A DNA stretch of 14,431 bases from Opitutales bacterium UBA2995. Its GTDB lineage: Bacteria; Verrucomicrobiota; Verrucomicrobiia; Opitutales; UBA2995. The translations under genes were made by a program, and so were the position numbers. Below are positions 6,587 through 13,700 of this stretch, one piece after another (positions within the stretch are counted from its first letter, which is position 1; every line of letters starts with the position of its first letter). The DNA is taken from positions 1 through 14,431 of the forward strand of contig DDZZ01000049.1 of NCBI GenBank assembly GCA_002346535.1, in the 5' to 3' direction. The notes beneath the pieces were generated by a model, which had not been told where the DNA came from, ran no database searches, and saw only the letters and a list, made by a program, of their open reading frames with translations.

Positions 6587-8107
6587 TTAAGCCGTCGCCG
6601 TGGCGGGCTTTGCCTTTTTCGCGGTGTCTGGTGCTTTGGAATTCCAAGCACTTTGAATCAGACCTAAAAGACCGATGTAGCCGAACCCAACTGCGTATAT
6701 GACCAGAAACGGTGCGACATACCATTTCTCCATCGGGAAAAATTGTGCGACTGAAAACCAGCAGTACAAACTTAAAGTGATTTCCAGCACTGGGAGTATC
6801 GGCATTTTCACTTTGTAATTCTTAATCTTAACATCTCCGGCTTTGGGCGTCCGTATGAATCCGCTTTCAAGGCCGATTAAAGCTTCCATAACCGCACGTG
6901 TATTGGATATTGCAATGCCTACTCCAATTAATACCAGGATGGGTATTCCCAGAAGTCGTTTTGCCCAGTGAATCCCTGCTTGTTTTTGGCTGAACCAATA
7001 GAGGGTGCTCGGAGCAAAGGTCGCAAAGCTCATCAAGCTTCCTACTGTCAAAAAAATGATTGGAGCAAACCTGCTTTCTGCCGCGAGAACCACCGGTAAT
7101 CCAAGAATTGCCAGGATCACCATAAACGGATGGATTGCATAATGGGTCAGATGAAAGTAGGCCTGAATTTTTTGGAAAATCCTCAAATCCGACCGGATGA
7201 GAGCTGAGAACAGCTTAAGGGCGGTTTGAATGGAGCCTTTGGCCCAGCGAAACTGCTGGCTTTTAAAAGCCGCAACGGTTTCCGGTAACTCAGCCGGTAC
7301 TACGACGTCCGGGACGAAAGTGGCTTTCCATCCGGCGAGCTGAGCCCGATAGGAAAGGTCCAGATCTTCGGTAAGTGTATCGTGTTTCCATCCTCCCGCA
7401 TCGATGACAGTTTGTTTGCGCCAGATTCCTGCCGTACCGTTGAAATTCATATAAAGCCCAGAAAACGACCGTGCGCTTTGTTCCACGATGAAGTGGCCGT
7501 CGATGCCTAATGATTGTGTCCGTGTGAAGAGAGATTGGTCTCGATTGATGTGCCCCCAACGTGCCTGGACTAATCCGACCTGAGGGTCATTCAGGAAGTA
7601 GGGAAGCATCCGTTTTAAAAAGTCGGTTTCGGGAACAAAGTCGCTGTCAAATACAGCGAGTAACTTACCTTTGGCTAGCAGCGTGCCTCCCTCTAAGGCT
7701 CCGGCTTTGTAACCTGTTCGGTTGGTCCTCCGAATTACCGATATGTCTTTGCCCGCGTTCCTCAGTTCTTTCGCCACTTTGTCCACCTTTTGGCGCGTTT
7801 CGTCCGTGGAATCGTCGAGTACTTGTACTTCATGTTTATCCGCAGGGTATTCCATTGCGGCAACCGCCCGGATGACTCTTTCCGCTACATTGAGTTCATT
7901 GTAGAGCGGGATCTGCGTAGTTATGTGTGGAAGATCCTCGGGGCTTACCCAAATGTTTGCCGCCTGCTTTTCGATTTTCTGGTTTTTCGCCCGGCCTTTC
8001 TTAAAATTGCGTAGGTACAACCAGACCACCACATAGCAATTCATTCCGTAGGAAAACAGAAACAGCGACGCGATCAGATAGATTGCCAGGATGATAATGT
8101 CGGTCAT
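6587..8107 (-). CDS. Processive membrane glycosyltransferase family 2 (cellulose synthase / CslA-like)
   Basis: A 506-aa inner-membrane GT2 enzyme. One transmembrane helix (residues 4-31) precedes the catalytic domain, which shows the processive beta-glycosyltransferase signature: LDDSTDET (D98, D99), FDSDFVPE (DSD 154-156), NFNGTAGIWR (221-230), TEDLD (246-250) and QQFRWAKGS (284-292, the Q/RxxRW-type motif). About five C-terminal helices follow (roughly 322-342, 348-368, 386-402, 438-456 and 463-485). The tail is Ala/Lys/Thr rich. The overall pattern resembles plant CslA (glucomannan 4-beta-mannosyltransferase) and bacterial homologues rather than BcsA: there is no PilZ domain. The sugar polymerised is unknown. 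It is followed 12 bp later by the fusion glycosyltransferase, so the two probably work on one surface or lipid-linked polysaccharide. No Shine-Dalgarno sequence is seen before the ATG. Confidence 0.9.
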   Translation of the reverse strand: MTDIIILAIYLIASLFLFSYGMNCYVVVWLYLRNFKKGRAKNQKIEKQAANIWVSPEDLPHITTQIPLYNELNVAERVIRAVAAMEYPADKHEVQVLDDSTDETRQKVDKVAKELRNAGKDISVIRRTNRTGYKAGALEGGTLLAKGKLLAVFDSDFVPETDFLKRMLPYFLNDPQVGLVQARWGHINRDQSLFTRTQSLGIDGHFIVEQSARSFSGLYMNFNGTAGIWRKQTVIDAGGWKHDTLTEDLDLSYRAQLAGWKATFVPDVVVPAELPETVAAFKSQQFRWAKGSIQTALKLFSALIRSDLRIFQKIQAYFHLTHYAIHPFMVILAILGLPVVLAAESRFAPIIFLTVGSLMSFATFAPSTLYWFSQKQAGIHWAKRLLGIPILVLIGVGIAISNTRAVMEALIGLESGFIRTPKAGDVKIKNYKVKMPILPVLEITLSLYCWFSVAQFFPMEKWYVAPFLVIYAVGFGYIGLLGLIQSAWNSKAPDTAKKAKPATATA

Positions 8108-8248
8108 CTACAGTTAGAGAGCTATGTTGAATCCCATGCAGCCAATGCCTACGAATCGAATATTTGGTAATGTCATAGTAACGAGGAGATTAATTTTATT
8201 ATCGAATGCACGCTAAATCCTTTCGGCCTTTTGCAATTCTTTTAGTGA

Positions 8249-8692
8249 CTATTTCTCCTTGGGGGTCACCAAGGCCGATTGTTTTTCCCAGGGAAGTTCC
8301 TGGAATTTTTTGCGATCGGAGTCGGAAAGTTTTCTCAGGTGGTCGAAATAAGCTTTTTTCAGTTCCGGGCTCAGTTTGGTCCATCGGTTAATTGTCTCTT
8401 TGCGAGATTCCGCAGACATTTTGTTCAAGTGCTGGATACGTTGTAGAGCCTTGCGTCGATCAGTTGGACCCATTTTTTCAATGCTTTCCAAGGTCAGGCG
8501 CATACGCTTCAAATCCTCTTTGGGCATTTTCAGCAACTGCTCAAGAGTGGCTAATTCTTCCTTGCTCTGCGCAGTTTTCACTGGATCCTCGGCGAAAGCT
8601 TGAACGGCTCCTATCGCCAGATTTCCCATGAACAGTCCGACCAGCACCGGGCGTCTGAAATCTTTTCTGTCAAATATAGGGCGATTTTTCAT
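8249..8692 (-). CDS. Exported helical protein, DUF3106-like
   Basis: A 147-aa protein. The N-terminus has a basic stretch (KNRPIFDRKDFRRP), a hydrophobic core (VLVGLFMGNLAIGAV) and a likely signal-peptidase site after AFA at about residue 34, so it should be periplasmic. The mature part is charged and helical, with repeating blocks of about 17 residues that start with a Met/Leu-Pro/Ser step: MPKEDLKRM, MGPTDRRKALQRI, MSAESRKETINRW, LSPELKKAYFDHL and LSDSDRKKFQEL. This looks like the DUF3106 type, with some resemblance to the CpxP/Spy-like fold; the assignment is by eye. Its ATG overlaps the stop of the 37-codon ORF upstream as ATGA. The next gene upstream is an ECF sigma factor remnant, so this was probably part of an envelope-stress or sigma-controlled operon. 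It looks intact. Confidence 0.75.
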   Translation of the reverse strand: MKNRPIFDRKDFRRPVLVGLFMGNLAIGAVQAFAEDPVKTAQSKEELATLEQLLKMPKEDLKRMRLTLESIEKMGPTDRRKALQRIQHLNKMSAESRKETINRWTKLSPELKKAYFDHLRKLSDSDRKKFQELPWEKQSALVTPKEK

Positions 8693-8802
8693 TCTTTAGT
8701 CGCGTTCAAAATGTAATTGATGGAAGATTCGTCCTCAAGCTCAATGAGAACCTGAGCGGAAAACACAGTTTCTTCAAAATACATCAATTCTTCAAGATTC
8801 AT
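8689..8802 (-). CDS. Small 37-codon ORF coupled to the DUF3106-like gene
   Basis: The frame reads MNLEELMYFEETVFSAQVLIE and ends NYILNATKE. It is acidic and likely helical, and its TGA overlaps the ATG of the DUF3106-like gene (ATGA), the classic arrangement for translational coupling. The same frame stays open upstream of the ATG as HLAQDDLAL, and joins the sigma-factor frame by a single-base shift near 8830. It may therefore be an intact small gene, or the remnant of the sigma factor's C-terminus or of a small anti-sigma-like protein. No family is recognised. AGGA lies 13 nt before the ATG, which is too far for a good ribosome binding site. Confidence 0.4.
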   Translation of the reverse strand: MNLEELMYFEETVFSAQVLIELEDESSINYILNATKE

Positions 8803-8857
8803 TAATGCAAGGTCGTCCTGCGCTAAATGGGCGCTTTACCTCCGGATCTTCTCTCTC

Positions 8858-9256
8858 TTAGTAGTGAAATTCTTGGAGGTCAACGTAATCCACAGGCTTG
8901 CGGTTGCGACGGCGGAATTCATTTAACAATACCCGGCCCGCGACGTGAAAGTGAAATGTGGAGAACTTGGCTCTGGCCCCATAGCGTTCCGTTGCGCGCT
9001 AGAGTTTGATAAATACGAGTTGTGCCAGATCCTCGGATTTTGCATAGGAACCAAGGGAACGGTAGAAAAAGTTGATCAAGGGGGATTCCCATTTTTCGAT
9101 AAGATGCCTGAGAGCCTCAGAATCTCCCTTGGCAACCTCCGACATTAGGCTTATATCTTCATCAATCGGTACGAGAGCAGGCGCTGACATCGCCCAATTG
9201 CCTACGTGCTGTTTCGGGGGCTGCCAAGTGGATAATGGGCTGGCCGTAATTTCCAT
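8858..9256 (-). pseudogene. ECF-type RNA polymerase sigma factor, inactivated by two nonsense codons
   Basis: Starting at ATG 9254-9256, preceded by AAGGGG 12 nt upstream, the frame gives MEITASPL and then sigma region 2: DISLMSEVAKGDSEAL, WESPLINFFYRSLG and SEDLAQLVFIKL. A TAG at 8999-9001 stands where these families have the Tyr of LYRA. The same frame then continues, without any indel, through RATERYGARAKFSTFHFHVAG and RVLLNEFRRRNRKPVDYVD to a TAA at 8858-8860, then EREDPE. The conserved run through both sides of the TAG shows a once-complete gene. Normally conserved positions are already drifting (HFHVAG where LFHIAR-like sequence is usual), and no region 4 (-35 binding) domain can be read downstream. 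It is non-functional unless the stops are read through. Its former targets may include the downstream DUF3106-like gene. Confidence 0.85.
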
Positions 9257-9431
9257 AAGAAATGAATCCCCTTTGAATTGCGAAAGTTTCGCTTGCTGCA
9301 CTATTTTTTGCTTATCACCTTGATCCAGAAGACCCTCCGAACGTAAAGGTTGATATTCTGTTATATTTGGGAAAACCCTGTGAACTATCTGTGGGGAAAT
9401 TTTAAAATCAGCGACTGTCAGTGACTTAGGC
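9257..9431. other. Left part of the divergent control region between the sigma remnant and nrdBA
   Basis: No gene is seen here. Two sequences related to the DnaA box but with two mismatches each lie at 9380-9388 (TGTGAACTA) and 9390-9398 (TGTGGGGAA), on the opposite strand to the consensus TTATNCACA. They precede the perfect palindrome at 9432-9453. A short GGG-AAAA-CCC hairpin is at 9369-9378. Promoter elements for the sigma remnant are not obvious. Confidence 0.35.
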
Positions 9432-9453
9432 GTTATTCACAGCTGTGAATAAC
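9432..9453. promoter_or_regulatory. Perfect 22-bp palindrome of two inverted DnaA boxes
   Basis: GTTATTCACAG and its exact reverse complement meet at 9442/9443. Each arm contains TTATTCACA, an exact match to the DnaA box consensus TTATNCACA: 9433-9441 on the plus strand and 9444-9452 on the minus strand, two bases apart. The palindrome ends 9 bp upstream of the nrdB -35 hexamer. DnaA boxes upstream of nrdAB are established in E. coli, where DnaA affects nrd transcription. DnaA binding here is inferred. Confidence 0.65.
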
Positions 9454-9462
9454 TAAAATCAA

Positions 9463-9491
9463 TTGACACAATATGTTGGGGTATCCATAAC
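9463..9491 (+). promoter_or_regulatory. nrdBA promoter (sigma-70 type)
   Basis: TTGACA (9463-9468) is a perfect -35 hexamer, followed after 17 bp by CATAAC (9486-9491), a 4/6 match to TATAAT. The predicted transcription start is about 9498, leaving a leader of about 150 nt before nrdB. The placement is supported by the two NrdR-like boxes, which overlap the -35 region and the start site. Confidence 0.7.
9466..9481. promoter_or_regulatory. NrdR box 1
   Basis: ACACAATATGTTGGGG matches the NrdR-box consensus (ACACWATATMTWGTGT-like) at most positions, including the central ATAT. It overlaps the -35 hexamer and the promoter spacer. NrdR is an ATP-cone repressor that binds tandem boxes at ribonucleotide reductase promoters. 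Confidence 0.75.
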
Positions 9492-9497
9492 ATTTCC

Positions 9498-9513
9498 CCA
9501 CAACATATGGGGG
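9498..9513. promoter_or_regulatory. NrdR box 2
   Basis: CCACAACATATGGGGG keeps the core ACAACATATxG of the NrdR box with weaker ends. It starts exactly 32 bp after box 1, leaving a 16-bp spacer. That is the phase expected for paired NrdR boxes, about three helical turns centre to centre. It covers the predicted transcription start. Confidence 0.7.
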
Positions 9514-9648
9514 CGATAGGATATCCCAGTCCAACTCTAACCCGGCTTTTTCAGTCTACTCCAGAAGTTTCCACATCCTAGGGGGTTTCTGTGCGCCCAA
9601 CATTTCCTAACCCGAATTTTCACCGAACTTATCTCTTTTTCTGCGCCA
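9514..9648 (+). other. 5' leader of nrdBA mRNA
   Basis: About 135 nt between NrdR box 2 and the nrdB ATG with no ORF of note. It is pyrimidine-rich towards its end and has no Shine-Dalgarno sequence before the ATG. Short self-complementary pieces exist (GGATATCC at 9528-9535) but no known riboswitch fold is recognised. Confidence 0.4.
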
Positions 9649-10734
9649 ATGGAAAAACCATTCACGATTGGAAATAAGACCTTTGTTTTAGACGAAAATA
9701 AAGCTGAGTCGGCCTATGCGGCTAAAAAGATCATCAATGGTCGTGAAACCATGACTTTCAATTTATTGCCGCTAAAATATCAGTGGGCCTACGATCTCTA
9801 TCGCACCATGAAGTCTAATCATTGGGAACCTGAAGATATCCCAATGAACAAGGACATCGAGCAGTGGAAGTCAGAAGACCTGCTGAGCGACGTTGAACGT
9901 TGGATCATTCGTATGGGAATGGGCTACTTTTCAGCTGCTGAAGGGATTGTCGGAGACAATATCCTCCATGTCATTCGTGAGTGTGTCACGGCGCCTGAAT
10001 TGAAGCTCGTTTTGGGCAGGCATGCGCATGAGGAGAACATTCATGCTGATTCTCTGCTCTACATGATCAGCTCCCTGGGTATCAATCCGCATGAATGCGA
10101 GGCGATGTTTGAAGACATTCCGACCATCGTTAAGAAGAACGAATTCGTAACCCGCACATCCCGTACGCTTCGCCGTGACCTGGACTTGACTGAGACGGAA
10201 AACAAGCAGCTTCTCGCCAAAAACGTCTTTGTGTTTGGTCAGTGTATGGAAGGTACCCAGTTTTACGGCCTGTTCGGCATGGTCCTTTCACTCTATCGCC
10301 AAAACAAGTTTCCGGGAATCGGGCAGATGTTCCGCTACACCTTGCGCGATGAGTCCAACCACATAGAACTCCTGCGCAACCTATTCATGGACCTCGTTTC
10401 CGAAAATCCGGATGTGTGGACCGTTCAGTTCCGCGAGGAATGTGTAGAGTTGATGCGCGAAGCCGTTTCGCTGGAAAAAGAATTCATTCGCGATTGCCTC
10501 CCCGTGAATGCCTTGGGCCTGAGTTCGGATGATTTTGTACAATACATTGACTACATTGCCGATCGACGTCTTGAGGGGGTTGGCTTGCCTCTCATCAATC
10601 CCGGAGCGTCCAATCCATTTCCATGGCTGGCGGAAATGATGGATATCAAGAAGGAGCAAAACTTCTTCGAAGGCCGCGTGACTGAATACCAAAAAGCATC
10701 CGCTCTCGAACAAGTGGATGACGACGAACTCTAA
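9649..10734 (+). CDS. nrdB: Ribonucleoside-diphosphate reductase beta subunit, class Ic-like, Leu at the radical site
   Basis: A 361-aa R2 protein that houses the dimetal cofactor and passes an oxidising equivalent to NrdA for reduction of ribonucleotides. Metal ligands can be placed as E98 (SAAEGIVG), E129 and H132 (HEENIH), E201 (CMEGTQFYG), and E235 and H238 (LRDESNH). The first ligand is Glu, as in Chlamydia, not Asp as in E. coli. Spacings match the chlamydial ligands I recall (31, 3, 72, 34 and 3). The position seven residues after E129 is L136; it is the radical Tyr in class Ia and Phe in Chlamydia class Ic. Radical-transfer candidates W59, Y230 and C-terminal Y347 (TEYQKAS) are kept. 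A Mn/Fe-type metal-centred oxidant is the likely mechanism, by analogy. The gene is followed by tandem stops (TAA TAG), and nrdA begins 26 bp later. No Shine-Dalgarno sequence is visible. Confidence 0.96.
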   Translation: MEKPFTIGNKTFVLDENKAESAYAAKKIINGRETMTFNLLPLKYQWAYDLYRTMKSNHWEPEDIPMNKDIEQWKSEDLLSDVERWIIRMGMGYFSAAEGIVGDNILHVIRECVTAPELKLVLGRHAHEENIHADSLLYMISSLGINPHECEAMFEDIPTIVKKNEFVTRTSRTLRRDLDLTETENKQLLAKNVFVFGQCMEGTQFYGLFGMVLSLYRQNKFPGIGQMFRYTLRDESNHIELLRNLFMDLVSENPDVWTVQFREECVELMREAVSLEKEFIRDCLPVNALGLSSDDFVQYIDYIADRRLEGVGLPLINPGASNPFPWLAEMMDIKKEQNFFEGRVTEYQKASALEQVDDDEL

Positions 10735-10760
10735 TAGCAAAACCAGAAACTCTCGACTAA

Positions 10761-13700
10761 ATGCTCAACCGAACCTCTGCTCTTAAGGAAGACCTCGCCC
10801 TCAAAAAAATCGTCCGAGATAACCAGCAGGAAAAATCAAAATTCAATTGGCGCGAAGTTCTTACCGACGACGGGCTTGTTCAGCCCGACCTCAAAGTGGA
10901 ATCCCAGGACGGTACTGTCGATATCGATCTGGCCGACATAGCCGACATAGTGGGTAATGCCTTGTCCAATTTACTAGCCTCACGGGAAGACCAAAACGTA
11001 TTTACCAAGGAGAACCGCGAATTTGTTGCAAACATAACCCGGGAAGTGGGGGAGCATTTGTTGGATCTTCCTACCGAAGATGGGGCCAACAACAGCATTT
11101 CGCAGCAGGCGCTCAATCTGGAGATCGAAAGAACGCTGGTCGACCACAACGCCCACGATGTGGCCAAGAGTCTGGTCATTAACCGGTCTCACCTAATTCC
11201 CGTCCAGCAGCCGGTTTCCGCCTGTCGCGTTATTCGGCGCAACAATCAGGTGGTGCCGTGGAATGAAAACAAAGTCGAAATAGCCATCCGTAAGGCTTTC
11301 CTCTCGCTGGAAAAAGATTCCTCTCCGGCTATTAAGGTGGCTCAGGCCGTTTCGTTACGGGTTCGGGATTCGCGCCGAACCTTTATCCATATCGAGGATG
11401 TGCAGGACTTGGTCCAGGAAGAGTTGATGAAGTCGGGTCAATTTAAGGTCGCAGAAGCCTACATCCTATACCGCGCCCAGAGGGCCATGTTGCGTGAACT
11501 GGAAGGCGAAGAGCAGCCCGACCAAATCGATCCGCAGCAGAATTCCATGGTTGTGGTCAAGCATACCGACGGAAACGCATTTTTCTGGGATGGAACTGAT
11601 CTCAAAGAGCGTATCCGCTACGCCATGATTGACCTCGAACTCCACATGGCCGAGGAGGAAATCGAGGCAGAATTACGCCGTTCACTTTTTGATGAGATCA
11701 CCTTGGCTGATCTTCGGAAGACAATCATACTCAATGCCAAGTCTCTCATAGAGCGCGACGCCGACTTTGCAAAATTTGCCGGCCGTGTACTCAGCACTTA
11801 CATCTATGAAGAGGTAATCGGTTGGGATATCGTCAAGCACGGTATTGGATCACTCAAGAAGTTCCATGCCGATTACTTTAAACGTTACCTCAAATACGGC
11901 ATCGAAATTGAAAGACTTTCCCCGCGTTTAAAAAAGTTCGATATCGACAAGCTGGCTGATGCTTTGGACCCGGCTGCCGATCTCGACTTTGATTACTTGG
12001 GAATTCAAACGCTTTACGACCGCTACCTCATTGTCGACAAGACAAGCGGCCGACACAAACGCATCGAGACACCCCAAATTTTCTGGATGCGTGTGGCCAT
12101 GGGATTGTTCGTTGAAGATGAAACCGACTATGAGGAAAGAGCTATTTCCTTGTATACTCTCTACAAGAGCCGCCGGTTCTGCTCATCCACTCCAACTCTG
12201 TTCAACTCCGGTACTCTACACTCTCAGCTATCCTCCTGTTACCTGTACTGGGTTGATGATTCCATCGAAGGAATCATGCAGCGTGGTATCGCTGAGAACG
12301 CCTACCTATCCAAATGGGCAGGCGGGCTCGGCGGGAGTTGGACGGCAGTCCGAGGTACGGGGGGGCATATCAATGGCACCAATGGCGAGAGTCAGGGAAT
12401 CATTCCCTTCCTCAAGCTTCACAACGACCAGTTGGTAGCTGTAAATCAGGGCGGCAAACGCCGAGGGTCCGGTTGTGCCTATCTGGAAACCTGGCATAAC
12501 GATATTGTAGACTTCCTCGAGCTGCGCCGCAATACTGGCGATGAAAGACGCCGTACTCATGATATGAATACGGCCAACTGGACTCCCGACCTGTTTATGA
12601 AGCGCATGGAAGCACGGGAAAATTGGTCGCTCTTCAGGGCCAACGAAGTACCGGACCTGCACGAAAGTTACGGAAAAGCCTTTGAAGAAAAGTATATCGA
12701 ATACGAGGCCAAGGCAGAGACGGGAGAAATCTGGAGCGAACAAATTCCGGCTATCGAGTTGTGGAAGAAAATGCTCAAGATGATCTTTGAGACCGGGCAT
12801 CCCTGGATAACCTTCAAGGACCCTTGCAATATTCGCAGTCCGCAAGACCACGTGGGCGTCATCCACAGCTCAAACCTTTGCACGGAAATTACGCTGAATA
12901 CGGGCCAGGATGAAACTGCGGTTTGTAACCTTGGATCCATCGTTCTGGATAACCATTTAGATGAGGATGGCAACATCGATCACCGCAAGTTGCGCAATAC
13001 TATCCGTACCGCGGTCCGAGCTCTGGACAATGTCATTGATATCAATTTCTACCCGACCGACGCAGCCCGCAATTCAAACCAGCGGCACAGGCCCATCGGA
13101 TTGGGTGTAATGGGGATCCAGAACTCCCTTTACAAAAAGAACATACCTTTTGCCTCCGAGGAAGCGGTTGAATTCAACGACGAGTTCATGGAGGCCATCG
13201 CTTACTACTCATTTGAGATGTCAAGCGATCTAGCCAAAGAGCAAGGTACCTACAGTAGCTACAAAGGATCTAAGTGGGATCGAGGAATTCTGCCTCAGGA
13301 TAGTTTGGACCTCCTTCAGGAAGAACGCGGAGTTGAAGTGGATGTTCCGCGCACCAGTCGTATGGATTGGGATGTTTTGCGCAAAAAAATCAAGAAGCAA
13401 GGTATGCGGAATTCTAATGTCTTGGCCATTGCACCTACCGCAACGATATCCAACATCACTGGAACGTCTCCTTGCATCGAACCGGCCTACAAAAACCTTT
13501 TTGTTAAGAGCAATTTATCAGGGGACTTTATTGTCCTAAATCAATTCCTCGTCCGGGACCTGAAAGAAGAGGGCCTCTGGAATGAGGACATGTTGGACAA
13601 TCTTAAATATTTCGATGGCGAGATCCAGGACATCAATACCATTCCTGCCCATTTGAAAGAGAAATACACCACCGCTTTTGGTATTGGCTACAAGTGGTTT

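Noticed and set aside
9390..9502. Inverted pair TGTGGGGAAA (9390-9399) and TTTCCCCACA (9493-9502)
   Set aside because: The copies are about 100 bp apart and one overlaps NrdR box 2; without comparative data it is not distinguishable from relaxed DnaA-box/NrdR-box similarity.
12306..12866. 186-codon minus-strand open frame inside nrdA
   Set aside because: It is the antisense shadow of a strongly conserved catalytic region and has no independent support.
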